From: Planctomyces sp. SH-PL62
GTDB taxonomy: Bacteria > Planctomycetota > Planctomycetia > Isosphaerales > Isosphaeraceae
Assembly (NCBI RefSeq): GCF_001610895.1
Contig: NZ_CP011273.1
Location: forward strand, 6,014,001 to 6,078,000
Direction: 5' to 3'
DNA: 64,000 nucleotides
The position numbers were made by a program, and so were the translations under genes. The notes under the pieces are model-generated. The model did no database searches, had not been told where the DNA came from, and saw nothing but the letters and a program-made list of their open reading frames with translations. Of this stretch, positions 42,395-51,665 are shown in pieces. The first letter of the stretch is position 1, and every line of letters begins with the position of its first letter.

Positions 42395-44194
42395 ATGGCG
42401 TTACTGAGCATTCGCGGGGTGGGGCTGTCGTTCGGCGGCCCGAAGTTGCTGGACGGGGTGGACCTGACCATCGAGGCCGGGGAGCGGATCTGCCTCCTGG
42501 GCCGCAACGGCGAGGGGAAGAGCACGCTGCTGCGGCTCATCAGCGGCGAGATCGGGCCCGACGAGGGGTCGATCATTCGCCAGCAAGGCCTGCGAGTGGC
42601 CCGGCTCCTCCAGGACGTGCCGGCCGGGCACGGCGGCACCGTGGCCGACGAGGTCGCCGAGGGCCTGGCCCACGACGACCACGGCTTCGGCGGCGAGGAC
42701 CACCGCGTCCAGTCGGTCGTCTCCCGCGTCGGGCTCGACCCCGACGCGAAGTTTTCGGAGCTTTCCTCGGGGATGAAGCGGCGGGTGCTGCTGGCCCAGG
42801 CGATCGTCGCCGAGCCCGACGTCCTGCTGCTCGACGAGCCCACGAACCACCTGGACATCGAGTCCATCGGCTGGCTCGAAGGCTTCCTCCTGCGCTATCC
42901 CGGCACGATCGTCTTCGTCACCCACGACCGGGTGTTTCTCCAGAAGCTGGCGACCCGGATCGTCGAGCTGGACCGGGGCCGGCTGATGGACTGGGCCTGC
43001 GACTACCCCACGTTCCTCGTCCGTCGCGACCAGCTCCTCGCCGCCGAGAACCGCGAACGCGACCTCTTCGACAAGAAGCTCGCCGAGGAGGAGAAGTGGA
43101 TCCGCAAGGGGATCGAGGCCCGCCGCACCCGCAACGAGGGGCGGGTCAGGGCCCTCGAAGCCATGCGAAGGGCCCACCAGCGACGCCGGGACCGCCAGGG
43201 GACCGCCCGCATCCAGGCCCAGGAAGCCGAGCGCTCCGGCATGCTCGTCATCGAAGCCGAGGACGTCGAGTTCGGCTACGGCGAGCGGTCGATCGTCCGC
43301 GACCTCTCCGCCACCATCGTCCGAGGCGACAAGGTGGGCGTGATCGGCCCCAACGGCGCCGGCAAGACCACCCTGCTCCGCCTCCTGCTCGGCCAGCTCG
43401 CCCCCCGCTCCGGCACGATCCGCCAGGGGACCAACCTCGAAGTCTCCTACTTCGAGCAGCTCAAATCGTCGCTGGACGACGAGAAGACGGTCCAGAAGAA
43501 CATCAGCGACTACGACATGATCACGATCGACGGTCGTGAGAAGCACATCCTGGGCTACCTGCAAGACTTCCTGTTCACCCCAGACCGGGCCCGGACGCTG
43601 GTCAAATACCTCTCCGGCGGCGAGCGCAGCCGGCTCCTGCTGGCGAAGTTGTTCACGAAGCCCTCGAACGTGCTGGTGCTCGACGAGCCGACGAACGACC
43701 TGGACCTGGAGACGCTCGAACTCCTGGAATCGCTGCTGGTCGAGTATCAGGGGACGGTCCTGATCGTCAGCCACGACCGGGCGTTCCTGAACGACGTCTC
43801 CACCAGCGTCCTCGCCGTCGAGGCCGACGGCCGCGTCAAGGAGTACGAGGGGGGCTACGACGACTACCTCCGCCAGCTCTCCGCCGAGCGTCCCGCCGAA
43901 GCCTCCCCCCCGCCGTCGTCGTCGCCCGCCGCCCCGAAGGCTGCCGCCAAGTCGGCCGCTCCCAAGGTCCAGAAGCTCACCAACCTGGAGCGCAAGGAGC
44001 TGCAAACGCTCCCCGGCAAGATCGAGAAGCTGGAAACCGAGCTCGCCGCCCTCCACGAGACCATGGCCGACCCGGCCTTCTACAAGCAAGACCGCGACGC
44101 CATCGCCCAGACCAACGCCAAACTCCAGGCCCTCGAAGCCGACCTCGCCTCCGCCTACGAACGCTGGGAGGCCCTCGACGCCATCGGCGGCTGA
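42395..44194 (+). CDS. ABC-F family ATPase (Uup-like)
   Basis: A 599-residue protein with two ABC domains and no membrane segments. First domain: GRNGEGKST, signature LSSGMKRR, DVLLLDEPTNHLD. Second: GPNGAGKTT, signature LSGGERSR, VLVLDEPTNDLD. Between them is a charged linker (FDKKLAEEEKWIRKGIEARR). The C-terminus has an Ala/Pro/Lys linker and a coiled coil (LTNLERKELQTLPGKIEKLE) as in Uup. Family knowledge: ABC-F proteins act on ribosomes or on DNA/replication intermediates (Uup). The length and C-terminal coiled coil favour the Uup branch. Confidence 0.92.
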   Translation: MALLSIRGVGLSFGGPKLLDGVDLTIEAGERICLLGRNGEGKSTLLRLISGEIGPDEGSIIRQQGLRVARLLQDVPAGHGGTVADEVAEGLAHDDHGFGGEDHRVQSVVSRVGLDPDAKFSELSSGMKRRVLLAQAIVAEPDVLLLDEPTNHLDIESIGWLEGFLLRYPGTIVFVTHDRVFLQKLATRIVELDRGRLMDWACDYPTFLVRRDQLLAAENRERDLFDKKLAEEEKWIRKGIEARRTRNEGRVRALEAMRRAHQRRRDRQGTARIQAQEAERSGMLVIEAEDVEFGYGERSIVRDLSATIVRGDKVGVIGPNGAGKTTLLRLLLGQLAPRSGTIRQGTNLEVSYFEQLKSSLDDEKTVQKNISDYDMITIDGREKHILGYLQDFLFTPDRARTLVKYLSGGERSRLLLAKLFTKPSNVLVLDEPTNDLDLETLELLESLLVEYQGTVLIVSHDRAFLNDVSTSVLAVEADGRVKEYEGGYDDYLRQLSAERPAEASPPPSSSPAAPKAAAKSAAPKVQKLTNLERKELQTLPGKIEKLETELAALHETMADPAFYKQDRDAIAQTNAKLQALEADLASAYERWEALDAIGG

Positions 44195-44451
44195 ACGTCT
44201 GGACGGTCCACTTGCGGCACTCGGCCGCTCCTCGATTTCGTCAGTGGCCGCGCGGCCGGCCTTGACCAGGGCGGCGTCCTGGGCCCGGTCCTGCTCGGAT
44301 GACTTTCTCGCCGTCGTCGGGCGACGGCGGCATTGCGGACGAGGGGGCGGGGCGATAGCGTGGGCGGCGGGGCGGCCCTCCCTGGGAGCGGATAGGGCCG
44401 GGGCCCCGTCTTCGTCTTCGCCCCTCGCTTTGATGGAAGGACGCATCTGAG

Positions 44452-45675
44452 ATGTCGCACCTCTCCCGTCGATCGTTCCTGACAACGTCCGCGGCGGTCG
44501 CGGCCGGGACTTCCGCGCTCGGGGCCGCTCAGGACCCCAAGACGATTCCCGGCTTCGACCAGACCAAGACCGACTACGACCCGACGAAGGAGTGGAAGCC
44601 CTTCAGCGACCGCAAGATTCGCCTCGGGATCGTCGGCCACGGCATCTGCAAGTTCGGCCTGGCCTTCGACCTCCAGAACCATCCCAACGTCGAGCTGGTC
44701 GCGGTCAGCGACCTGTTCCCGGATCGCTGTGCGGAGATGGCGCAGCAGGCGAAGTGCGAAAAGACGTATCCGTCCCTGGAAGAGATGGTGAAGGACGACT
44801 CGATCGAGGCCATCTACTGCGCCACCGACGCGCCGTCGCACGCCAAGCACGCCATCCTCTGCCTCCAGCACGGCAAGCACGTCGCCACCGCGGTCCCTGC
44901 CTTCCGCGGCGACATCGAGGACGCGGAGAAGCTCCTGGAATGCTGCAAGAGCAACCCGGGGCTGGTCTACGCGATGTTCGAGACGTCTCAGTTCCATGAC
45001 GACCTCTACGCGATGGAGAGGCTCTACGCCGCCGGCGTGTTCGGCCGCCTCGTCTATTCGGAAGGGGAGTATTGCCACCCGCACAGCCTGGGCTCGCCGT
45101 CGCTGGGCTCCTACAAGGACTGGCGGAAGAAGGGCTGCCCGATGTGGTACCCCACGCACGCGACGGCCTACTACGTCGGCGTGACGCACAAGAGCTTCCT
45201 CGAGGTCTCGTGCCAGGGCACCGCCGACTTCGAGGAATCTCGGCGCGTCCCCAACAGCATCGGCAACGTCTTCACTTCCGAGGTCGGCCTGTTCCGCACC
45301 GCGGAAGGCGGCATCTCCCGGATGATGGTTTGCAAATCGCAGGGAGAGTACCTGGAAGCGGGCCGCATCCGTGGCGAATACGCCGGATACAACCACACGT
45401 TCACCGGAGACGAGACCGGGCGGAAGCGCTATGAAGAAGCGCTCAAGAACGGCCTGCAACTCAAGAAGCCCGCGCTCCCGCCGGGCGTCCAGGCGGGGGG
45501 ACACGGCGGCTCGCACGGCTACCTCGGCGACGACTTCATCGACGCCATCCTCCGAGGCCGAAAGCCGGCGGTGGACGTCATCGACGCGCTCAACATGACC
45601 GTCCCCGGCTACTACGCCCACCTGTCCGCGATGAAGGACGGGGAAACGCTGAAAATCCCGCAGTACTCCCTGTAA
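44452..45675 (+). CDS. Tat-exported Gfo/Idh/MocA-family oxidoreductase
   Basis: A 407-residue protein. The N-terminus SRRSFLTTSAAVAAGTSALG is a twin-arginine signal. The Rossmann region begins IRLGIVGHGICKFGLAF, and the substrate-site region has SIEAIYCATDAPSHAKHA, then LQHGKHVATAVPAFRGD (position of the usual EKP motif, here altered to AVPAF). Family members are NAD(P)-dependent dehydrogenases acting on sugars or inositols. Planctomycetes export many of them to the periplasm, often with tightly bound cofactor. The substrate is unknown. The changed EKP suggests an atypical active site. Confidence 0.9.
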   Translation: MSHLSRRSFLTTSAAVAAGTSALGAAQDPKTIPGFDQTKTDYDPTKEWKPFSDRKIRLGIVGHGICKFGLAFDLQNHPNVELVAVSDLFPDRCAEMAQQAKCEKTYPSLEEMVKDDSIEAIYCATDAPSHAKHAILCLQHGKHVATAVPAFRGDIEDAEKLLECCKSNPGLVYAMFETSQFHDDLYAMERLYAAGVFGRLVYSEGEYCHPHSLGSPSLGSYKDWRKKGCPMWYPTHATAYYVGVTHKSFLEVSCQGTADFEESRRVPNSIGNVFTSEVGLFRTAEGGISRMMVCKSQGEYLEAGRIRGEYAGYNHTFTGDETGRKRYEEALKNGLQLKKPALPPGVQAGGHGGSHGYLGDDFIDAILRGRKPAVDVIDALNMTVPGYYAHLSAMKDGETLKIPQYSL

Positions 45676-46173
45676 CTCCCGATCGACGGGCCTATCGGCC
45701 CGGCCAGGCGCTGAAACCGGGAAATCGTGGGAATCTGGACCATTCCGAGACTTCCAGGGACCGCCTGGTTCCTCCAGGTTTGGTGCCTGGCCTCTTGCGT
45801 CCCGGCAAAGGGGCGAGCGTCGGATGCGAGGATGTCATCGGGGGTCGACACCGATCGATCGGCACGTCGGGCGGAATGGCGACCGCCTTCGTCTTGCCCG
45901 GCCCGACCCCCGTCCACTCAGATCGAAGACCATGCCCCAGGCTGCTCTTCCCCTTCCCTCTCGGGTGGCTGCCCGGTTCCTGTCGTACCTGACGTGAGTT
46001 CGAACGCGATCTGAACTATCATCGCCTGGAGCCGATGCAGTGCTGGCGGGGGAAAGACGACTCCGTCCAGCCGCAATCGCCGGGATGGCCTTCACGCGAC
46101 TGAAACCGGACCGGACGAGGCGTAAGCCGCCCGCCTCGCGAGGGGCCGAAGTTCTGAAACGGAGCGCTCAGGG
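45676..46173. other. Intergenic region with a transposable-element end
   Basis: About 500 bases with no gene. Its centre (45806-45930) is a copy of the end of the IS4-like element seen at 28750-28870. The remaining parts show nothing I recognise. Confidence 0.5.
45806..45930 (-). repeat. Solo IS-end fragment related to 28750-28870
   Basis: The plus strand here reads GGCAAAGGGGCGAGCGTCGG followed by ATGCGAGGATGTCATCGGGG. The same sequence occurs as the complement of 28820-28870, with weaker similarity across about 120 bases to CCCGGCCCGACCCCCGTCCA. On the minus strand it includes the first ~10 codons of the IS4-like transposase (MTSSHPTLAPL) and its leader, then diverges. Confidence 0.7.
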
Positions 46174-47928
46174 ATGGAGACCGCGAAGATCGCCCAGGTG
46201 CTGGATGAGATGGGGACGATCCTGGAGGTCCAGGGGGAGAACCCCTTCCGCTGCCGCGCGTACCACAACGCGGCGCAGGCGCTGCACGGGATGCCGGGGG
46301 ACCTGACGGAGATGATCGCCGACGGCAGCCTCGCCGAGGTGCCGGGGATCGGCGAGACCCTCTATTCCAAGATCGTCCAGCTGGCCACCACGGGGCGGCT
46401 CCCGGCCTACGAGCAGCTCCGCGCCCAGACCCCGCCGGGGCTCCTGGCGCTCTTGCGGGTGTCGGGGATCGGGCCCAAGAAGATCAAGGCGCTCCACGAG
46501 GCGCTCGCGATCGAGAGTTTGGCCGACCTCCGGGCCGCCGGGGAGTCGGGGCGGATCGCCAAGGTCAAGGGTTTCGGCGCCAAGACCGAGGCCAACATCC
46601 TCGAAGGGATCGGCTTCCTGGAAACGGCCGGCGGACGAATCCTCCAGAATGAGGCGCTCGCGCTCGTCGCGCCGATCCTCGACTTCGTCCGGAGCCGTCC
46701 CGGCGTGATCCGGGCCGAGGTCTGCGGCAGCCTCCGACGACGGGCCGAGACCATCGGCGACCTCGACGTCCTGTTCGCCTCGGCCGATCCCTCGGCGGTC
46801 CTCGACGAGTTCGTGAAGCTCCCGCAGGTCGCCCGCGTCCTCGGCCACGGGCCCACCAAGGCCAGCGTGCTCCTGCCCGGCTTCAAGACCGACCAGTTCG
46901 TCCAGTGCGACCTGCGCGGGGTGGCCGACGACCAGTTCGCCTTCGCCCTCCACTACTTCACCGGCTCCAAGTCCCACAACATCGCCATGCGGAAACGGGC
47001 CCTGGCGCGGGGGCTCTCGCTCAACGAGTACGGGCTGAACCCGGTCAAGGACGGGGCGAAGGGGGTCGCCTGCCGCGACGAGCCCGAGCTGTTCCGCGCC
47101 CTCGGTTTGGAATACGTCCCCCCCGAGCTTCGTGAGGACGCCGGGGAGTTCGAGGCCGCCGAGGCCGGCACGCTCCCCAAACTCATCGAGCCCGACGACC
47201 TGACCGGCACGTTCCACTGCCACTCCGACTGGAGCGATGGCGACGCCACCCTGGAGGAGATGGCCGAAGGCGCCCGCGCGATGGGGATGCAATACCTCGG
47301 CATCGGCGACCACTCGCGATCGCTCGCCATGGCCCGCGGCCTCACGATCGAACGCGTCCGCGACCAGTGGTCGAAGATCGACGCCCTCAACGCCGGCTAC
47401 GGCGGCGCCTTCCGCCTGTTCAAGGGGACCGAGTGCGACATCCTCGGCGACGGCTCCCTCGACTTCCCCGACGACGTCCTCGCCGGCTTCGACTACGTCG
47501 TGGCCAGCGTCCACTCCCGGTTCAAGATGTCTCGCGACGAGATGACGGCGCGGATCATCAAGGCGATCTCCAACCCGCACGTCACCATGCTCGGACACGC
47601 CACCGGCCGGCTGCTCCTGTCCCGCTCGCCCTATGAGGTCGATCTGGACGCCGTGATCGATGCGGCGGCCGAGCATCGCACGATGATCGAAATCAACGCC
47701 AGCCCGTACCGTCTCGACCTCGACGCCGCCCACTGCCGACGCGCCCGCAAGAAAGGGGTGATGATCGTCATCAACCCCGACGCCCACTCCGTCGCCGGCC
47801 TGGGAGACCTCCGCTACGGCGTGAGCGTCGCCCGCCGCGCCTGGCTGACCAGGGACGACGTCTTCAACACCGCCCCCCTCCCCCAGATCGCCGAACGGCT
47901 CGAAAGCCTGCGGCGACGAGGAGGCTGA
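46174..47928 (+). CDS. polX: DNA polymerase X with PHP domain
   Basis: A 584-residue bacterial PolX. Helix-hairpin-helix segments (LAEVPGIGETLYSKIVQL; LLRVSGIGPKKIKALHEALA) are followed by the nucleotidyltransferase core CGSLRRRAETIGDLDVLFAS, with the catalytic Asp pair in GDLDV and a third Asp in VQCDLRGV. The C-terminal PHP domain has FHCHSDWSDGD, YLGIGDHSRS and INPDAHS, metal-binding His/Asp motifs giving 3'-5' exonuclease activity in characterised relatives. It is a base-excision-repair gap-filling enzyme. Length and domain order are normal. Confidence 0.95.
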   Translation: METAKIAQVLDEMGTILEVQGENPFRCRAYHNAAQALHGMPGDLTEMIADGSLAEVPGIGETLYSKIVQLATTGRLPAYEQLRAQTPPGLLALLRVSGIGPKKIKALHEALAIESLADLRAAGESGRIAKVKGFGAKTEANILEGIGFLETAGGRILQNEALALVAPILDFVRSRPGVIRAEVCGSLRRRAETIGDLDVLFASADPSAVLDEFVKLPQVARVLGHGPTKASVLLPGFKTDQFVQCDLRGVADDQFAFALHYFTGSKSHNIAMRKRALARGLSLNEYGLNPVKDGAKGVACRDEPELFRALGLEYVPPELREDAGEFEAAEAGTLPKLIEPDDLTGTFHCHSDWSDGDATLEEMAEGARAMGMQYLGIGDHSRSLAMARGLTIERVRDQWSKIDALNAGYGGAFRLFKGTECDILGDGSLDFPDDVLAGFDYVVASVHSRFKMSRDEMTARIIKAISNPHVTMLGHATGRLLLSRSPYEVDLDAVIDAAAEHRTMIEINASPYRLDLDAAHCRRARKKGVMIVINPDAHSVAGLGDLRYGVSVARRAWLTRDDVFNTAPLPQIAERLESLRRRGG

Positions 47929-48000
47929 GGCCGGCCGACCGGGAATCCGAAGGTGACTTTCGGAGACCGGCGACACGCATGCAGGATCTCTCCCGTATCC

Positions 48001-48028
48001 TTGCTGTGAGGGCCGCCGGTCCTATAAT
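48001..48028 (+). promoter_or_regulatory. Sigma-70-type promoter upstream of the DUF2203 gene
   Basis: TTGCTG (48001-48006) and a consensus TATAAT (48023-48028) are separated by 16 bases, in an otherwise GC-rich spacer. It would drive the DUF2203 gene at 48276 with a leader of roughly 240 bases. The rest of 47929-48275 holds no gene that I can see. Confidence 0.6.
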
Positions 48029-48275
48029 GAACTGGTGAATCAACCAGGAAGGTGGTCGGAATCCCCGCTGGATCTGGGAACCTGGGATTGAACCCTTCGG
48101 TTCTCCCCGATCGCCCTGCCGGAGAGGAAGAATTCATCGCGACCCAGGCCCGACGCCCAATCGCCATATCGCTCGGACGTTCGGCGCCTGATTCGCTTAC
48201 CGACGTGATCGCGACGCCTCGGTCCTTCGGGCCCGGTTTCATCCGCCTTCATCCCTTGGTTGCGAGGACGTTCTC

Positions 48276-48734
48276 ATGGCCGCGACGAAACCCCTTCGGG
48301 ACACGCGAAAGAGATATTACACCGTCGAGGAGGCCAATCGGGCCCTGACGCTGGTCAGGGCCATCGTGGCCGACATCGTCCGCCAGAACGGCGTGGTCGA
48401 GGAATTGCAACAGCGCCTCGCCCGCATGGGACGGGAACGCCGACAGGACTCCGAGGACCTCTACTCGGAGGAGCTCACCCATTTTCAGGGCGAGCTGGAG
48501 GCGGAGGAAGAGCGCCTGAACACCTTCCATGAGGAGTTGAAGCGGCTGGGAGTCGAGTTGCGGAACCTCGACGGGCTCTGCGACTTCCCCAGCCTCATGG
48601 ACGGCCGCGAGGTCTACCTCTGCTGGCGTTTGGGCGAGCCCCAGGTCTCCCACTGGCACGAGCTGGAAGCCGGATTCGCCGGCCGTCAGCGGATCGCCGA
48701 TCGGCCCGACGGCGGGGCCGGCCCCGCGGCCTGA
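48276..48734 (+). CDS. DUF2203 protein
   Basis: A 152-residue protein matching DUF2203 (PF09969). RYYTVEEANRALTLVRAIVA is at the start, a long coiled coil in the middle (SEELTHFQGELEAEEERLNT), and the hallmark end GLCDFPSLMDGREVYLCWRL, HWHELEAGFAGRQ. The function is unknown; the family is cytosolic and often single-copy. It is preceded by a good promoter about 250 bases upstream and followed by cmk on the same strand. Confidence 0.9.
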   Translation: MAATKPLRDTRKRYYTVEEANRALTLVRAIVADIVRQNGVVEELQQRLARMGRERRQDSEDLYSEELTHFQGELEAEEERLNTFHEELKRLGVELRNLDGLCDFPSLMDGREVYLCWRLGEPQVSHWHELEAGFAGRQRIADRPDGGAGPAA

Positions 48735-48931
48735 GCCCCCCTCGATCCGCATCCTGGACCCCCACCGCCCCGCGCGGCCGACCGGCCTCGCGGGGCGGCT
48801 CCTTGAAGTTCGCGGCCAGTCTAGGACAATGGGCGTGGAGCCAGGCCGCCGGCGTCATCGCTTCCCCCTTCGAGTCGCGGGGAAGGGCGGCGGGATCGGG
48901 CTGGACGCAACCGGATCAGGACTCGCCCGTC

Positions 48932-49585
48932 GTGTATCGCGTCGTAACCATCGACGGCCCCGCGGGGGCCGGCAAGAGCACGGTCGCCCGGCTCCTGGCC
49001 GAACGTCTGAGTTGGCGGTTCCTGGACACGGGGGCCATGTACCGGGTCGTCACCCTGGCCGCGCTCCGGGCCGGGACCGACCTTGAGGACGCCGAGGCGC
49101 TCGACCGCCTCGCCGCCGGCCTGGACGCCTCATTCCCCCCCGGCCTCGCCATCCTGGACGGCGAGGACGTCTCGCTGGCCGTCCGCGACCCCGCCGTGAC
49201 GCGGGCCTCGCGGTTCATCGCCGATTGTGCGGCCGTACGCGCCCGCCTCGTCGCCTGGCAGCGAGCCTTCGCCGAGCAGGACGACGTCGTCACCGAGGGC
49301 CGCGACCAGGGGACCATCGTCTTCCCCGACGCCTTCCGCAAATTCTTCGTCACCGCGTCCGACGTGGAGCGCGCCCGCCGTCGCCATGCAGAGCTTCGGG
49401 CGAAGGGGGCCGATTCCGAACTGGACGCCGTGCTCGCCGACCAGCGAGCCCGAGACGCCCGCGACGCCTCCCGCGCCATCGCCCCGATGAAGCCGGCCGA
49501 CGACGCCGAGACCCTCGACACGACCGGGATGACCATCGACGAGGTGGTCTCCCTCCTGCACCGGAAAGTCCTCCCCTCCCCATGA
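48932..49585 (+). CDS. cmk: Cytidylate kinase
   Basis: A 217-residue CMP/dCMP kinase (ATP + CMP to ADP + CDP). P-loop: VTIDGPAGAGKSTVARLL. The CMP-binding part has FLDTGAMYRVVTLAALR, and the conserved EGRDQGTIVFPDA normally reads EGRD(I/M)GT, so the Ile/Met is replaced by Gln here. The lid region is RRRHAELRAKG. GTG 48932 is chosen because the P-loop usually begins 5-10 residues from the start; the open frame further upstream is not conserved. The stop overlaps the acyltransferase ATG (ATGA, 49582-49585). Confidence 0.9.
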   Translation: MYRVVTIDGPAGAGKSTVARLLAERLSWRFLDTGAMYRVVTLAALRAGTDLEDAEALDRLAAGLDASFPPGLAILDGEDVSLAVRDPAVTRASRFIADCAAVRARLVAWQRAFAEQDDVVTEGRDQGTIVFPDAFRKFFVTASDVERARRRHAELRAKGADSELDAVLADQRARDARDASRAIAPMKPADDAETLDTTGMTIDEVVSLLHRKVLPSP

Positions 49586-50337
49586 ACGCCGACGCACCAA
49601 CCAACCTGGACGACGCCCCCACGCCCCCCGCCGGCGACCCGGCGCCGACGGCCGCACCCACCGCCCGCGTCCGTCGCGAGCGTCCCCAGGGGGATCGCTC
49701 CCGAATCGGCCTGCTCTGGTATCGGGGGGTGAAGGCGGTGGTTTCCACCTGGATGGCCGCGATCGGGGGCTGTCGGTCGACCGGCTGGCGGAACATGCCC
49801 GAATCCGGCGGCGTGATCCTCGTCTCCAACCATCTCAGCTACCTCGACGTCTTCATCCTGGGGATCGGCGTCCGCCGGCCGCTGAACTACGTCGCGCGGT
49901 CGACCCTCTTCCTGCCGGGGCTCGGGGCCCTGATCCGCTCGGTCGGCGGGTTCCCGATCCAGCGCGAGGGGATGGGGGCCTCGGGCATGAAGGAAACGCT
50001 CAAGCGGCTCCGGGCCGGCGGCGTGGTGACCCTCTTCCCCGAAGGGACCCGCAGCCGCGACGGCGAGCTGGGCGAGATGAAGTCGGGCATCGCGCTGCTG
50101 GTCTCCCGGGCGGCGGTCCCCGTCGTCCCCGTGGGCCTCGCCGGGACCTTCCGCGCCTGGCCCCGCGGCCGACTCCTCCCCCGCCCCCATCCGATCCGCG
50201 TCCATTACGGCCCCCCCATCCTGCCGACGGACCTCGAAGGGCTCGACCCCCGCGCCGTGACCGCCCTGATCCGGGAGCGCATGGCCGAATCCATCGAGGA
50301 GGCGCGTCGGGGCCTCGCCCGAGACCTGGGCGCCTGA
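49582..50337 (+). CDS. 1-acyl-glycerol-3-phosphate acyltransferase-like protein (PlsC family)
   Basis: A 251-residue protein of the PlsC/LPLAT family. VSNHLSYLDVFILG carries the catalytic H-x4-D motif, PLNYVARSTLFLPGLG the second block, and VTLFPEGTRSRDG the substrate-binding FPEGTRS motif, with VPVVPVGLAGT near the end. It acylates lysophosphatidic acid or a related glycerolipid at the inner membrane. The first ~45 residues are a Pro/Ala-rich extension. Coupled by ATGA to cmk; cmk-plsC pairs are common in bacteria. Confidence 0.9.
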   Translation: MNADAPTNLDDAPTPPAGDPAPTAAPTARVRRERPQGDRSRIGLLWYRGVKAVVSTWMAAIGGCRSTGWRNMPESGGVILVSNHLSYLDVFILGIGVRRPLNYVARSTLFLPGLGALIRSVGGFPIQREGMGASGMKETLKRLRAGGVVTLFPEGTRSRDGELGEMKSGIALLVSRAAVPVVPVGLAGTFRAWPRGRLLPRPHPIRVHYGPPILPTDLEGLDPRAVTALIRERMAESIEEARRGLARDLGA

Positions 50338-50473
50338 GCCTCGAAAGCCCCGGGGCTCCCCGCTAGAGCCGCATCGGCGCGTGGATTAGAATCCGAGGGC
50401 GGGCGCCGTCGTCTCTCCACGCCTCAGCCGAGGGGGGAGCGGGGCGCGTCGAGTTCCTCCTCCAGCCAAACGG

Positions 50474-51478
50474 ATGCGCCTCATGACCCCGGAAGATTCG
50501 ACCCGGCGACCAACCGCGAAGCACCCGATCGCGATGAACCGACGAGCGGCCCTGGCGGGCGTCGCGGCCTCGACGCTCCTGGGGCTCTCCCCCCGGAAGG
50601 CCGTCGCCCAGGCTCCCCCGACCGGAGGTCCGTTCCTGCTCGGCCTGAACACGGCCACGATCCGGGGCCAGAAGCTGGGGATCGTCGAGATCATCGACCT
50701 GGTCGCGAAGGCCGGCTATGGAGGGCTGGAGCCCTGGCTCGACGAGATCAACCGCTACCGAGACGGCGGTGGCTCGCTCGAAGACCTGGGCAAGCGCCTG
50801 CGCGACGCCGGCCTCTCGGTCGAGAGCGCCATCGACTTCTTCGAATGGGGGGTGGACGACCCCGAACGCCGCCGCAAGGGCCTGGAAGCGGCGAAGCGCT
50901 CGATGGACACGCTCCAGAAGATCGGAGCCAAACGAGTCGCCGCGCCGGCCGCCGGGGCCACCGACGTGGTCGTCGAGCTTCCCCGCCTGGCGGAACGCTA
51001 CCGGACGCTGCTGGAGTTGGGAGACCAGTTCGGGATCGTGCCCGAGGTCGAGGTCTGGGGGTTCTCGAAGACCCTGGGGAACCTGGCCGAGGCCTCCTAC
51101 GTGGCGATCGCCGCGGGACATCCCAGGGCCTGCGTCCTGCCCGACGTCTATCACCTCCACCGAGGGGGCTCGTCGTTCGAGGGGCTCAACCTCCTGGGGC
51201 CGGCGGCGATCCCCGTCCTGCACCTGAACGACTACCCCGCCGTCGCCGACCCGACGACCCTGAACGACTCGGACCGCGTCTACCCCGGCGACGGCGTCGC
51301 GCCGATCCGCCGGATTTTGGAGTCGCTCGCCTCGCGAGGCTTCCAGGTGATGCTCTCGCTGGAAGTCTTCAACAAGGCTTACTGGGAGCAAGACCCCGCC
51401 GTCGTCGCCGCGACCGGAGTTCGCAAGATGCAGGCACTCATCGAAGGGATCTCGGCCCCCGCCCGCGTCGGGTCGTAA
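50474..51478 (+). CDS. Exported sugar-phosphate isomerase/epimerase-like TIM-barrel protein
   Basis: A 334-residue AP-endonuclease-2-like (Xylose isomerase-like TIM barrel) protein. A twin-Arg-like signal MNRRAALAGVAASTLLGLSP begins at the Met codon at 50534. Three candidate starts exist (50474, 50483, 50534), and the last gives the most normal signal peptide. Barrel segments: LGLNTATIRGQKLGIVEIID, GYGGLEPWLDEI, GIVPEVEVWGFSKTLGN (metal-ligand Glu), VLPDVYHLHRGG and VLHLNDYPAV. Family members isomerise or epimerise sugars in carbohydrate catabolism; planctomycetes export many. The substrate is unknown. Confidence 0.85.
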   Translation: MRLMTPEDSTRRPTAKHPIAMNRRAALAGVAASTLLGLSPRKAVAQAPPTGGPFLLGLNTATIRGQKLGIVEIIDLVAKAGYGGLEPWLDEINRYRDGGGSLEDLGKRLRDAGLSVESAIDFFEWGVDDPERRRKGLEAAKRSMDTLQKIGAKRVAAPAAGATDVVVELPRLAERYRTLLELGDQFGIVPEVEVWGFSKTLGNLAEASYVAIAAGHPRACVLPDVYHLHRGGSSFEGLNLLGPAAIPVLHLNDYPAVADPTTLNDSDRVYPGDGVAPIRRILESLASRGFQVMLSLEVFNKAYWEQDPAVVAATGVRKMQALIEGISAPARVGS

Positions 51479-51494
51479 GCCCCTGTCCCACCCC

Positions 51495-51665
51495 ATCCTC
51501 GGCCAGGCCCACGCGTGGGTCGAACGGGCCCTGGAGCCGGGCGATCGGCGCTCGACGCCGCGGTCAGCCGTCGGGACACGGCCATCCGGGCGGCTCGGAA
51601 AGGGCCGACGGGCCAGGCGATCGGCTGCGACCTCCAGCAGACGTCGCCTCGGCCCGGCTGGGCTC
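51495..51665 (+). pseudogene. Decayed fragment of a YtqB-like SAM-dependent methyltransferase
   Basis: The first frame gives GQAHAWVERALEPGDR. After loss of one base near 51547 the next frame gives ALDAAVSRRDTAIRAARKGP, TGQAIGCDLQQ. Together they resemble the N-terminal SAM-binding region of YtqB/rRNA-methylase-type proteins (normally AH..V..AL.PGD.A(I/L)DAT.G.G.DT.FLA...GP.G.V.G.D.Q). The GxGxDT loop is mutated and the rest is missing, so it is a dead remnant. The region around it (51479-52093) has no other gene. Confidence 0.5.

Noticed and set aside
42401-44485. A long minus-strand frame opposite the ABC-F gene, and similar ones at 46168-47976 and 48916-50205
   Set aside because: Each is antisense to a clearly recognised gene (ABC-F, PolX, cmk/PlsC-like) and has low-complexity composition with no family motifs.
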